From NCBI GenBank assembly GCA_000687975.1, contig JIAB01000001.1, positions 1,852,501-1,916,500 on the forward strand: 64,000 nt of DNA. The letters are read 5' to 3'. Below are positions 19,995 through 27,833 of the stretch, in pieces; within the stretch, counting starts at the first letter, position 1, and every line of letters starts with the position of its first letter. The notes below the pieces were generated by a model. That model saw only the letters and a program-made list of their open reading frames with translations, made no database searches and was not told the origin of the DNA. Origin of the DNA: Lachnospiraceae bacterium AC2031 (GTDB taxonomy: Bacteria > Bacillota > Clostridia > Lachnospirales > Lachnospiraceae). The position numbers and the translations under genes were made by a program.

Positions 19995-20165
19995 ATGGCA
20001 TTTGTTATAGGTGATGCTTGTATCTCTTGTGGTACATGCGCAGGTAACTGCCCAGTTGGAGCAATCGCAGAGGGCGATGGAAAGTTTGAGATCGATGCAG
20101 ATTCTTGCATCTCTTGTGGAGCTTGTGCTTCAAATTGTCCTGTTAGCTGTATCGAAGAAGGCTAA
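19995..20165 (+). CDS. 2[4Fe-4S] ferredoxin
   Basis: This 56-residue clostridial-type ferredoxin is a cytoplasmic electron carrier. Two CxxCxxCxxxCP motifs (CISCGTCAGNCP and CISCGACASNCP) bind two cubane clusters and are related by internal duplication. The start is set by AAGGAGG seven bases upstream. A longer frame from 19968 would only add residues upstream of this site. Strong promoter, strong ribosome site and dedicated terminator suggest high expression. Confidence 0.96.
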   Translation: MAFVIGDACISCGTCAGNCPVGAIAEGDGKFEIDADSCISCGACASNCPVSCIEEG

Positions 20166-20186
20166 TTAAATATTAGGATATAAAGA

Positions 20187-20217
20187 AGGCCACCCAGTTT
20201 CCTGGGTGGTCTTTTTG
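20187..20217 (+). terminator. Terminator of the ferredoxin gene
   Basis: An 11-bp GC-rich stem (GGCCACCCAG / CTGGGTGGTC) is followed by five T. Confidence 0.88.
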
Positions 20218-20269
20218 TATGTTCGTTTGTTCGTTAATGTTTAATTAATCTACTGAGTTGTAATTTTAT

Positions 20270-20420
20270 TGTTTGGACAAACCTAAACTCCTTTCATAAG
20301 AAGGTTCTGTGATGTAAGAAAGGTTTATCCATATGGCTTTGATACATGACATACGGGGATGTCCCGAGGGACTATATCATGGCTCTCAGCCTGCGTGATG
20401 TCGTGGCATTATATTAGCAG
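20270..20420 (+). ncRNA. Possible structured RNA in the ferredoxin-mecA gap
   Basis: The 300-base gap between ferredoxin and mecA holds no gene but several nested complementary segments. GGACAAACCT pairs with AGGTTTATCC (one mismatch) around a short CCTT/AAGG hairpin. CATGACAT pairs fully with ATGTCGTG about 50 bases later, and inside that stem GACAT/ATGTC and GTCC-CGAG-GGAC are alternative hairpins. The GC content is higher than in the surrounding gap. I cannot match it to a known riboswitch or small RNA. It could be a leader of mecA or an independent RNA. Confidence 0.35.
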
Positions 20421-20517
20421 ATTAGGTCATCTACTTCAAGAAAAAAATACACCAAAATAACACTTTACGAATCGAAAATATATGTTAGAATACATAGTAA
20501 TAAAAAGGGGAAAATGT

Positions 20518-21186
20518 ATGAAACTAGAAAGAATCAATGACAATCAAATAAGAATTACACTTGATCCTCATGATTTTGATGACTTCGATGTATCGGTTGT
20601 TGATCTTCTTACTGACAGGGAAGGAAAGGCAAAGGATTTTATCGAAACTCTTATGGGTATGGCAAAGGATGACTTAAACTTTGAAGCTGATGGCCGTCCT
20701 ATAATGGTAGAAGTAACACAGACTGGGAAGGATGCAATAGTCCTGATGGTGACAAAGGTTGATAAAGATTCCAAGCTTACACCAGGCAGTCATCCGGCTC
20801 CTGAATCTGTTGAGTCCGTGGAAGTGCAGGAAATAAAAGAAGATGCGCCTATTCCAAATATTCCTATTCCAGCGGCAGAGAATGAGAAGACAATAACTCC
20901 AAGCTATGGAGTGTGCAAGTTTAGTAATCTCGATGATGTGATCCGTGTTGCAAAGATGTCTGAGAACTACTATGACAGCGACAATTCTTTGTATAAGGAC
21001 GAGGATAGTTACTATCTGATGTACACCAGAAGCAGAAATACAGAGGAAGATTTTAGAATGCTTTCAAGTCAGGCTAGAGAATTTGGAGAGCCTGCTACCT
21101 TCCATTATGCTTCCCGTTATTATCTTGAGGAACATTTTACTTTGGTTGTGGCTAATGAAGCGCTTCAGCTTTTATCAGAGACATAA
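20518..21186 (+). CDS. mecA: MecA-family adaptor protein
   Basis: The 223-residue adaptor hands substrate proteins to the ClpCP protease; in Bacillus it controls competence. The N-terminal MKLERINDNQIRITL is the family signature, followed by an acidic Pro-rich linker (about 90-130) and a C-terminal domain (from about 135) that binds ClpC in characterised homologues. AAAAGGGGAAA precedes the chosen ATG; an earlier in-frame start at 20482 has no such site. A bidirectional terminator follows. Confidence 0.88.
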   Translation: MKLERINDNQIRITLDPHDFDDFDVSVVDLLTDREGKAKDFIETLMGMAKDDLNFEADGRPIMVEVTQTGKDAIVLMVTKVDKDSKLTPGSHPAPESVESVEVQEIKEDAPIPNIPIPAAENEKTITPSYGVCKFSNLDDVIRVAKMSENYYDSDNSLYKDEDSYYLMYTRSRNTEEDFRMLSSQAREFGEPATFHYASRYYLEEHFTLVVANEALQLLSET

Positions 21187-21217
21187 AAAATCACCTGGAT
21201 TTCCAGGTGATTTTTTC
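21185..21217. terminator. Bidirectional terminator between mecA and rpiB
   Basis: The perfect stem AAAAAATCACCTGGA / TCCAGGTGATTTTTT serves both convergent genes. Confidence 0.9.
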
Positions 21218-21236
21218 GTATGTAATATTTTTTATC

Positions 21237-21665
21237 TTATGAATACATGCTGATTCTTCTGATATGACGCTCATCATTTGAAAATGGTGTATCAAGAAAT
21301 GTATCAATGATCATAAGAGCGAGACCAGGACCAACTACTCTTGCGCCCATGCATAGGATGTTTGCGTCATTGTGCTCTCTTGTAGCCTGAGCAGAGAAAG
21401 TGTCGTGGCAAAGTGCAGCTCTTATTCCTTCAATCTTGTTTGCAGCCATTGACATACCGATTCCAGTTCCACAGATAAGGATACCTAAATCTGCATTTTT
21501 GCTGGTGATATCAGCGGCAACCTTTTTTGCGTAGATAGGATAATCACAGGATGCTGGACTATCAGTTCCTACATCGATAACCTCAAAACCACGTGCTTTA
21601 AGATGTTCGATAACCTCAAGTTTAAGCTCATATCCGCCGTGATCTGACCCAATACTTACCTTCAT
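21237..21665 (-). CDS. rpiB: Ribose-5-phosphate isomerase B
   Basis: The 142-residue RpiB/LacAB family enzyme interconverts ribose-5-phosphate and ribulose-5-phosphate in the pentose phosphate pathway. Features are SIGSDHGGYELK, DYP, the active-site Cys region LICGTGIGMSMAANK and HNDANILCMGARV. It lies downstream of ywlC, an order widespread in Firmicutes. A GGGAGG site precedes the start. Confidence 0.95.
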   Translation of the reverse strand: MKVSIGSDHGGYELKLEVIEHLKARGFEVIDVGTDSPASCDYPIYAKKVAADITSKNADLGILICGTGIGMSMAANKIEGIRAALCHDTFSAQATREHNDANILCMGARVVGPGLALMIIDTFLDTPFSNDERHIRRISMYS

Positions 21666-21713
21666 ATTAATAACCTCCCTAATATATAAGACAACCCTAA
21701 GACTTTGTCTTTA

Positions 21714-22790
21714 TTATACATGTATTATTCTCTGACCTGCTGCTTTGAGCAGTCTGTTCATTATGGCTCCACCGATCTCGCAGTCCTTAAAGCTTTCACT
21801 GTAGATAAATTCGGCGCCTCTTTCGTCGCATTCTCTAAGTGCAGCGTAGAGTCTTGCTGCAACAGTGATCCCTGAATCAATGCTGCCAACTGCTATAGTA
21901 TCTTTACTATTATAGAAGTGACAGTGCTCTTCAGGTGCCAGGATCAGAACCTTAGAACCTTCCTCTTTCTTCTTATTATATAAGTCATTTATCATATCTG
22001 CAACAGCAGCTGAATCTTCATCTTTGAATCTAGCATCAGTTGGGACTGCGATGTCCGTTTTCTCTACTACAGTAAGCTCTCCTACAGGAGCATAGTGAGT
22101 ATACTTCATTCCTGGTGCCTTAGGTCTGAGGCTTGGGTCTGGGTGAATGATAGCTGGATCGATTCGAACCTCCCCGATAATATCCTCTAGATTTTTCTTT
22201 GTAATAAAACCTGGTCTTAGAATAGTAGGAATATCAGATGTGAGGTCCACTATTGTGGATTCAATGCCGATTCCTACTGCGCCTCCATCGATTATAGCGT
22301 CTATACGACCATCCATATCTTCCTTAACATGTTCAGCAGTAGTAGGAGATGGTCTGCCTGAGGTGTTAGCTGATGGGGCAGCAATATATACACCGCTTCG
22401 TCGTATCAGTTCCATAGCAGCAGGATGTGAAGGGAAACGTATTGCTACAGTATCCAATCCTCCTGTAGTCTCTTTAGGAACTATATCTGCTTTAGGAAGA
22501 ATGATAGTAAGTGGTCCCGGCCAGAATGCCTCCATAAGAGTTTTGGCTGTTTCTGGAACCTCGGTAGCCAGTTCATAGACAGAAGCTGTATCAGCTATAT
22601 GTACAATAAGCGGGTTGTCCGAAGGACGTCCCTTTGCAGCGTAGATTGCCTGAGATGCAGAAGCCTCCAGGGCATTTCCGCCTAGTCCATATACAGTCTC
22701 GGTAGGAAATGCTACCAGCCCGCCATTCTTTAGAATCTGAGCTGCTACCTCAATATCCTGTTCGCTGTCAGATAAAAACTTTGTAATCAA
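21714..22790 (-). CDS. ywlC: L-threonylcarbamoyladenylate synthase (Sua5/YwlC)
   Basis: The enzyme makes threonylcarbamoyl-AMP for the t6A37 modification of ANN-decoding tRNAs. The N-terminal Sua5/YciO/YrdC domain (about 1-205) has FPTETVYGLGGNA, KGRPSDNPL and SPTTAEHV. A C-terminal Sua5 domain extends to residue 358, as in YwlC. It starts 15 bases after gatD on the minus strand and is probably co-transcribed with murT-gatD. Confidence 0.95.
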   Translation of the reverse strand: MITKFLSDSEQDIEVAAQILKNGGLVAFPTETVYGLGGNALEASASQAIYAAKGRPSDNPLIVHIADTASVYELATEVPETAKTLMEAFWPGPLTIILPKADIVPKETTGGLDTVAIRFPSHPAAMELIRRSGVYIAAPSANTSGRPSPTTAEHVKEDMDGRIDAIIDGGAVGIGIESTIVDLTSDIPTILRPGFITKKNLEDIIGEVRIDPAIIHPDPSLRPKAPGMKYTHYAPVGELTVVEKTDIAVPTDARFKDEDSAAVADMINDLYNKKKEEGSKVLILAPEEHCHFYNSKDTIAVGSIDSGITVAARLYAALRECDERGAEFIYSESFKDCEIGGAIMNRLLKAAGQRIIHV

Positions 22791-22804
22791 AGTTATACTC
22801 CTTA

Positions 22805-23563
22805 TCAGTCTCCACTCATATCGCCGCGAAGGACCTTGTCCAGCACGTAGTCATGAGCTTCGTTTTCGTATGTATCAGGAAGTGACTCAAGTTCATCACT
22901 TCCATAACGCTCCTTAAGAGCAGTTTTGATCAAATGGTCCGCAAATGCGGGATTCTTTGGAAGAATAGGGCCGTGGCTGTAGGATCCGAAAAGATTCTTA
23001 TATCTTACGCCTTCAGTTTTATCCTCCCCATTATTTCCATAGCCTGCAAGTACAGTGCCCAAAGGCTTTACGCCTTCACCAAGATAGGTTCTTCCACTGT
23101 GGTTCTCAAAGCCGACCACATCAGATCCACCGGATTCAGTAGGGAGTCGGAATGCATAGTTGCCTATCATACGAACATCGCCGCCAATGGTATGGTAGTC
23201 AACTACACCGAGGAAAGGAAGCTTCTCGCCCTCCTTTGTCTGGTAGTAGTGCCCCATCATCTGGTAACCACCACAGATGCAGAGGAAAACCTTTCCGCCT
23301 TCAACTGCAGAGCGGATGCTGTCACCCTTGCCGGATCTCAGGTCATTCAGCAGTACCTCCTGCTCGAAATCCTGTCCGCCGCCGATGAAGAATATATCGA
23401 AGTCCGAAAGACTCTGGTTATCTCCAAGCTTTACCTCGGTAACCTCGCAATCTATACCACGCCATTCAAGACGTTTTTTAAGACAGAGGATATTGCCGCG
23501 GTCGCCGTAAAGATTCAGCACTTCCGGATATAAATGTGCTATTTTAAGCTTTCTGTCAGACAT
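22805..23563 (-). CDS. gatD: Lipid II isoglutaminyl synthase, glutaminase subunit GatD
   Basis: The 252-residue class I glutamine amidotransferase supplies ammonia to MurT for amidating the D-glutamate of lipid II. The nucleophile elbow is LCICGGYQMMGHYY (Cys near residue 94) and the catalytic His is in SYSHGP near residue 195. It is encoded directly behind murT with the fixed MurT-GatD partnership, so the role is secure from pairing as well as motif. Confidence 0.93.
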   Translation of the reverse strand: MSDRKLKIAHLYPEVLNLYGDRGNILCLKKRLEWRGIDCEVTEVKLGDNQSLSDFDIFFIGGGQDFEQEVLLNDLRSGKGDSIRSAVEGGKVFLCICGGYQMMGHYYQTKEGEKLPFLGVVDYHTIGGDVRMIGNYAFRLPTESGGSDVVGFENHSGRTYLGEGVKPLGTVLAGYGNNGEDKTEGVRYKNLFGSYSHGPILPKNPAFADHLIKTALKERYGSDELESLPDTYENEAHDYVLDKVLRGDMSGD

Positions 23564-23581
23564 ATCATTTCCTTATTAGTA

Positions 23582-24982
23582 TTATTTCTGATCCTTCCAG
23601 AATTCCTTCTTACCTGTTGCGGCACCAACTACAGCCCTGAGACTAAGCATAGACGTGTAGTTTGGAAGTGCAAATACTGGAAGTGAGTGGCTGGTCATAG
23701 CCTTCAGTAGTTCGTTTTCATCCTCAACAAGAGATATGATGCTTTCGTCAGCACCCGCATACTTGAGACGAAGTCTTATGTCAGTAGCTCGGGTGCCTGA
23801 AACATATATCTTCTTGCAGTTCTTGTCATTTGCCACCTTTTCAAAGTCGGCATCCCAGATCCATGAGATATCATGACCATCAGCTGTCTTATCATTTAGA
23901 CAAAATACTGCCACGTAGTCATTCTCCATTGAAGAAAGATAGGACAGAGACTGATTACAGCCTGCTGGGTTTTTAACAAGGATCATCTGTATATCTACAT
24001 TATTATATGTAAAGGTTTCCATTCGGCCGAAGCTGGATGCAACCTTTCCTAAAGACTGAGTAATATCTGAGCGCTTCCAGCCTGCTGCTTCGTAAGCGCC
24101 GATAGCTGCGATGCCATTATATATGTTATACAGGGCAGGAAGTCCGATAGTTATGTCCTGATTTTCGTCCTGGAAACGAACGGTGATATCACTACCTTTT
24201 GGAGATATCTTATTAATAGAAGAAACTTCTATATTGGTAGCAGCACGCTTGTAGCCACATTTAGGACATCTGAAGCCGCCCAGGTGCTGATATGTATGAT
24301 AGTCATACTCATATTCAGTGCCGCAGTTTATGCAGTACTTGGCATCGGAGAGGTCGTTTGACTCGTCAGTGTTCTTCTGATCTACCGCGTCGGGTCCTAT
24401 TCCATAGTAGAAAACCTTGTTAGGAACTCCGTTTGCCAGAGAAGAAGTGAGGGAGCAGTCAGCGTTAAGACACAGAGTTGTGTCTGGAACCAGACCTACG
24501 CCTGTACGTATTTCTTCCAATGTATGCATTACCTCTCCGTATCGATCCAGCTGATCTCTGAAGAGGTTAGTTACAACGATAACCTTTGGATGAATAAGTG
24601 GAACTACCTTCTTGAGGGCGCCTTCATCACATTCTACTATAGCAAAATGTTTTTTCGGCTTACCAGATAGAGTAGCCAGCGCGGTGAACTCTGCAGTTAT
24701 ACCTGTCAGCAGATTCGCACCGGATATATTAGACAGCGGATCCACGCCGCTTTCCTGCAGGGCATTTCTCAGCATACTGCATGTAGTTGTCTTACCGTTT
24801 GTACCTGTTACTACTATTATTTCCATTCCACTGGATACTACTTCGAGAATCTTCTTATCAAAAAGAAGTGCAGATCTGCCAGGGAGTGTAGTGCCTCCAC
24901 GATGGGCTACACGCAGTCCCCATCTAGTTAGACGACAGGCTGCAACGGCAAAAAATGTTTTAACTGGATTATGTCCGTTCAT
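23582..24982 (-). CDS. murT: Lipid II isoglutaminyl synthase, Mur ligase subunit MurT
   Basis: The 466-residue Mur-ligase-type ATPase activates the lipid II glutamate and amidates it with ammonia from GatD. The central domain carries the P-loop VTGTNGKTTTCSML near residue 57. A zinc-ribbon insertion with CINC and CPKC lies at about residues 216-241, diagnostic of MurT. The C-terminal MurT domain ends the protein. It heads the group murT-gatD-ywlC-rpiB on the minus strand. Confidence 0.95.
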   Translation of the reverse strand: MNGHNPVKTFFAVAACRLTRWGLRVAHRGGTTLPGRSALLFDKKILEVVSSGMEIIVVTGTNGKTTTCSMLRNALQESGVDPLSNISGANLLTGITAEFTALATLSGKPKKHFAIVECDEGALKKVVPLIHPKVIVVTNLFRDQLDRYGEVMHTLEEIRTGVGLVPDTTLCLNADCSLTSSLANGVPNKVFYYGIGPDAVDQKNTDESNDLSDAKYCINCGTEYEYDYHTYQHLGGFRCPKCGYKRAATNIEVSSINKISPKGSDITVRFQDENQDITIGLPALYNIYNGIAAIGAYEAAGWKRSDITQSLGKVASSFGRMETFTYNNVDIQMILVKNPAGCNQSLSYLSSMENDYVAVFCLNDKTADGHDISWIWDADFEKVANDKNCKKIYVSGTRATDIRLRLKYAGADESIISLVEDENELLKAMTSHSLPVFALPNYTSMLSLRAVVGAATGKKEFWKDQK

Positions 24983-25153
24983 AATTATAATAAATGTCTT
25001 CCTATTATATAATTCGCAGTTTTTTATGATTGATAACGTTTAGATGCAAGAGTATAATAAACTCATAGTGTGCATATCAGCAAGATTAGCACAAATAGGT
25101 TGTTTTTTCAACCTTGTATGATGTTCTAGTTTACGCCTGCCGGGGATTTTATG

Positions 25154-25182
25154 TTGACAAGACAGGCGTATCGTGCTATTAT
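25154..25182 (+). promoter_or_regulatory. Sigma-A promoter of the NlpC/P60 gene
   Basis: TTGACA at 25154-25159 and TATTAT at 25177-25182 are spaced by 17 bases. The murT start lies divergently upstream. The remaining part of this 298-base gap contains no gene. Confidence 0.87.
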
Positions 25183-25187
25183 AACAA

Positions 25188-25235
25188 CGTAACATTTTTG
25201 TAACAAATCAATTAAAAATGTAAAAAAAATGTAAC
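25188..25235 (+). promoter_or_regulatory. Two WalR-like boxes in the NlpC/P60 leader
   Basis: TGTAAA-N5-TGTAAC at 25219-25235 matches the WalR (YycF) consensus TGTWAH-N5-TGTWAH exactly. CGTAAC-N5-TGTAAC at 25188-25204 differs at one position. Their starts are 31 bp apart, so they face the same side of the helix. WalR controls NlpC/P60 endopeptidases in Bacillus, which fits the gene behind. Both boxes are downstream of the visible -10, a position more typical of repression. Binding is inferred. Confidence 0.55.
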
Positions 25236-25280
25236 AAACCACAAGATATTGTGTGTGAAAGTCGATTAGGAGGTTACATA

Positions 25281-26741
25281 ATGTATAAACCAACAAAGAG
25301 AGTTTTGGCTGCGTGCCTTACAGCGGGAGTTGTATTTTCCCTATTTAGTACAACACCTGAAGTAAAAGCTGGTCAGGAATATGACTCATCTAATGTGGGA
25401 ATTTCAGGAAAAGTAGGCGAGTATATTCAGAATACAGAATCTGAGGATCCTGTAGCTGATCTTACAAACGGTATAGTAACAAAGGCTGATGTTGAGAGCG
25501 CATTTGCTGAGGCAACTACTGCAGATTCATTAGTAGATGCAAGTAATACTGATGCTAGTTCAACAGATGCAAGTGAGACAGACGCATCTCCAACAGATGC
25601 TAAGATCTATACTCAGTTCCAGGATAGAGCAGTTTGTACTGCTGATGGAAAGGTTAACATTCGTACAGCTTCTAGCACAGATGCAGATGTTGTAGGTGTC
25701 CTTGACAGAGGTGGTATCTGCCTGGTTGATGAAATTGGCGAAGAGTGGACAAAGATTGAGTCTGGTACTTGCGTAGGATATATCGCAAATATGTATCTTG
25801 CTTATGGCGATGATGCTGGAGTATGGTGTGAGAACAACGGTATCGCTCGTACAGCAGTTGTTAACACAGCAACACTTAAGGTTCGTGAAGGCAAGGACGA
25901 AGAAAGCGAATGTGTAACACTTCTCCCAGAGGGTGAAGAGTACTCAGTATATAGTGTAAGTGGTGATTGGACTGAGGTTTCAGTTGATGATGACGTTCGT
26001 GGTTTCGTAAAGAGCGAATATGTATCAGTAACATTTGAAACAACAAGAGCCGTATCCGTTGAGGAGCAGGCAGAGGCTGATAGAAAGGCTAAGGAAGAGG
26101 CTGATGCAGCATGGCTTGCATATCTTGCAGAGCAGGAAGCAAAAGCACAGGCCGCAGCTACTCAGACAGCTAATACACAGACTACAAACACAACTACTAC
26201 AACAAATACAACAACTACTACAACTCAGACTACAGATGCAGCTGCACAGACTCAGACAACTGATACTGCAGCACAGCCAGCAGCTGAGCCAGCAGCAGAA
26301 ACACAGCCTGCTACAGAGGCTCCAACAGAGGCACCTACAGAAGCTCCAACACAGGCTTCTATCGCAGCACCTGCTGGTCAGACAGGAGTTGATCTTGCAA
26401 ACTATGCTTGTCAGTTCGTTGGTTACCCATATGTTTGGGGTGGATCAAGTCTTACAGGTGGTGCAGACTGTTCAGGATTTACAATGAGTGTATATGCTCA
26501 GTTCGGATATTCACTTCCTCATAACGCAGCAGCTCAGTCAGGTTACGGCGTTGAGGTTAGTCTTTCAGATCTTCAGGCTGGAGACCTTCTGTTCTACAGC
26601 AATGGTGGTGGAATCGGACACGTAGCTATCTACATTGGTGGTGGTTCAGTAGTTCATGCATCTAACTCAAGAGATGGTATCAAGATTTCATCTTACAACT
26701 ACAGAACTCCTGTAAAGGCTGTAAGAATTATCGGTCAGTAA
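25281..26741 (+). CDS. Secreted NlpC/P60 peptidoglycan endopeptidase with SH3 domains
   Basis: The 486-residue secreted enzyme probably cuts D,L-peptide bonds in the wall stem peptide. A signal peptide (to about VKAG) is followed by an Asp/Ser/Thr spacer of DAS-type repeats and two bacterial SH3 domains (about 108-175 and 180-245, with VCTADGKVNIRTASS and TATLKVREGKDEE). Next come a short coiled-coil-like stretch, a Thr/Gln/Pro-rich linker and the NlpC/P60 domain. Catalytic Cys is in ADCSGF (residue 396), His in GHVAIY (residue 447) and a second His in VVHAS. AGGAGGTT sets the start at 25281, not the upstream ATG at 25251. Confidence 0.95.
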   Translation: MYKPTKRVLAACLTAGVVFSLFSTTPEVKAGQEYDSSNVGISGKVGEYIQNTESEDPVADLTNGIVTKADVESAFAEATTADSLVDASNTDASSTDASETDASPTDAKIYTQFQDRAVCTADGKVNIRTASSTDADVVGVLDRGGICLVDEIGEEWTKIESGTCVGYIANMYLAYGDDAGVWCENNGIARTAVVNTATLKVREGKDEESECVTLLPEGEEYSVYSVSGDWTEVSVDDDVRGFVKSEYVSVTFETTRAVSVEEQAEADRKAKEEADAAWLAYLAEQEAKAQAAATQTANTQTTNTTTTTNTTTTTTQTTDAAAQTQTTDTAAQPAAEPAAETQPATEAPTEAPTEAPTQASIAAPAGQTGVDLANYACQFVGYPYVWGGSSLTGGADCSGFTMSVYAQFGYSLPHNAAAQSGYGVEVSLSDLQAGDLLFYSNGGGIGHVAIYIGGGSVVHASNSRDGIKISSYNYRTPVKAVRIIGQ

Positions 26742-26764
26742 ATTCTAATTATCATATGACTATC

Positions 26765-26801
26765 AGGTGACAAACAGTGAATGCTGTTTGTCACCTTTTT
26801 T
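26765..26801 (+). terminator. Terminator of the NlpC/P60 gene
   Basis: The perfect 13-bp stem AGGTGACAAACAG / CTGTTTGTCACCT is followed by six T. Confidence 0.92.
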
Positions 26802-27185
26802 GTTTTCTTCGGAAATAAAGTTACTTACATAGAATGTTTTGTAAAGAAGGTGTTTAAAATAACTTGCAAAAATATGTTACAAACATATTTCGTGAACACA
26901 AAAATGGGGTTTTTGTGCACTATGCACAAAAGAATGAACTGGCGGTTGACAATAATTAACATAGGGGGGAGAGGGTGTGTGTTGATAACTATGCTTGTAA
27001 AGGCTTTTGAATGGGGTTGTTAACAAAGTTATCAACATTGTCCACATTTTTTTAGTGGACATAATCTTCGTTTTTATGACGTCAAAAAAAAATAAATTTC
27101 GTGATTTGTAACAAAGTTTTAACAATCTAAGATTTTTTTGGCTGATTTTACATTCGAAAAATGTGAAATCAACCTCCCCCAATCG
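26802..27185. other. Gene-free AT-rich gap with palindromes
   Basis: No credible gene lies here. The gap holds a perfect 9-bp inverted repeat TTTTGTGCA-CTA-TGCACAAAA (26911-26931), a TGTCCAC/GTGGACA inverted repeat (27039-27061), a 15-bp imperfect stem around GATTTTACATT-CGAAA-AATGTGAAATC (about 27140-27174), and the DnaA-box-like cluster listed separately. The overall A+T richness is well above the coding regions. Confidence 0.55.
26980..27046. promoter_or_regulatory. Cluster of DnaA-box-like sites
   Basis: TTATCAACA occurs at 26980-26988 (minus) and 27029-27037 (plus), TTGTCCACA at 27038-27046 and a weak TTGTTAACA at 27017-27025. The first three each differ by one base from the DnaA consensus TTATCCACA. 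No dnaA, dnaN or rpmH is nearby, so this is unlikely to be the main origin. It may be a titration or regulatory cluster. Confidence 0.45.
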
Positions 27186-27214
27186 TTGAATGAAGGGGGT
27201 AAATATGGTATAAT
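27186..27214 (+). promoter_or_regulatory. Promoter of hpf
   Basis: TTGAAT (27186-27191) and TATAAT (27209-27214) have a 17-base spacer and an extended -10 TGG. Confidence 0.85.
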
Positions 27215-27284
27215 CAATTAAGCTGTTCTACAGGCCTAGGGGGGTCTATAGTACAGTATTTCTAGCGAGAAGGAGAACAACACT

Positions 27285-27812
27285 ATGAATTATATGATTA
27301 GCGGAAAAAACATCGACGTAACCGAAGGTTTGAAGCAGGCGATTTATGATAAGCTGGGAAGACTCGAGAAGTTCTTTGCAGAAGATACGAATGCTCAAGT
27401 AACTCTATCTGTAGAAAAGGAGAGACAGAAGATAGAGGTAACTATTCCAATGAAGGGACACATAGTTCGTGCTGAGCAGGTTAGTGATGATATGTATGTG
27501 TCTATCGATATGGTAGCAGAGATAATAGAGCGTCAGGTAGTACGCTACAAGAAAAAGATTATAGATCAGAGCCAGGATGCAGCATTCTTCCAGGATAGAT
27601 TCCTTGAGGAAGAGGATATTGAGGATGATGAGATTCAGATCATCAGAAGCAAGAGATTTGCTGTTAAGCCTATGTATCCAGAAGATGCTTGTGTACAGAT
27701 GGAACTTCTTGGACACAGCTTCTATGTATTCCGTAACGCTGAGACAAATGAGGTTAATGTAGTTTATAAGAGAAAGGGAAGTACTTACGGACTTATTGAG
27801 CCAGAGTTCTAG
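27285..27812 (+). CDS. hpf: Long-form ribosome hibernation promoting factor
   Basis: The 175-residue protein binds idle 30S subunits and pairs ribosomes into inactive 100S dimers. The N-terminal S30AE domain (about 1-100) starts MNYMISGKNIDVTEGLKQAI. A linker rich in Glu/Asp follows, and the C-terminal dimerisation domain (about 120-175) carries KPMYPEDACVQMELLGHSFY and the ending YGLIEPEF. AGAAGGAG precedes the start. The zinc-ribbon gene begins 21 bases downstream. Confidence 0.96.
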   Translation: MNYMISGKNIDVTEGLKQAIYDKLGRLEKFFAEDTNAQVTLSVEKERQKIEVTIPMKGHIVRAEQVSDDMYVSIDMVAEIIERQVVRYKKKIIDQSQDAAFFQDRFLEEEDIEDDEIQIIRSKRFAVKPMYPEDACVQMELLGHSFYVFRNAETNEVNVVYKRKGSTYGLIEPEF

Positions 27813-27833
27813 ATAGTATCAGGGGGATAAATC

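Noticed and set aside
26980-27046. Chromosomal replication origin
   Set aside because: Only three good boxes, no dnaA/dnaN/rpmH/rnpA nearby and no clear unwinding repeats; kept only as a box cluster.
26802-27284. raiA-type RNA motif upstream of hpf
   Set aside because: The leader between the hpf promoter and start is only about 65 bases, and I see no large conserved structure in it.
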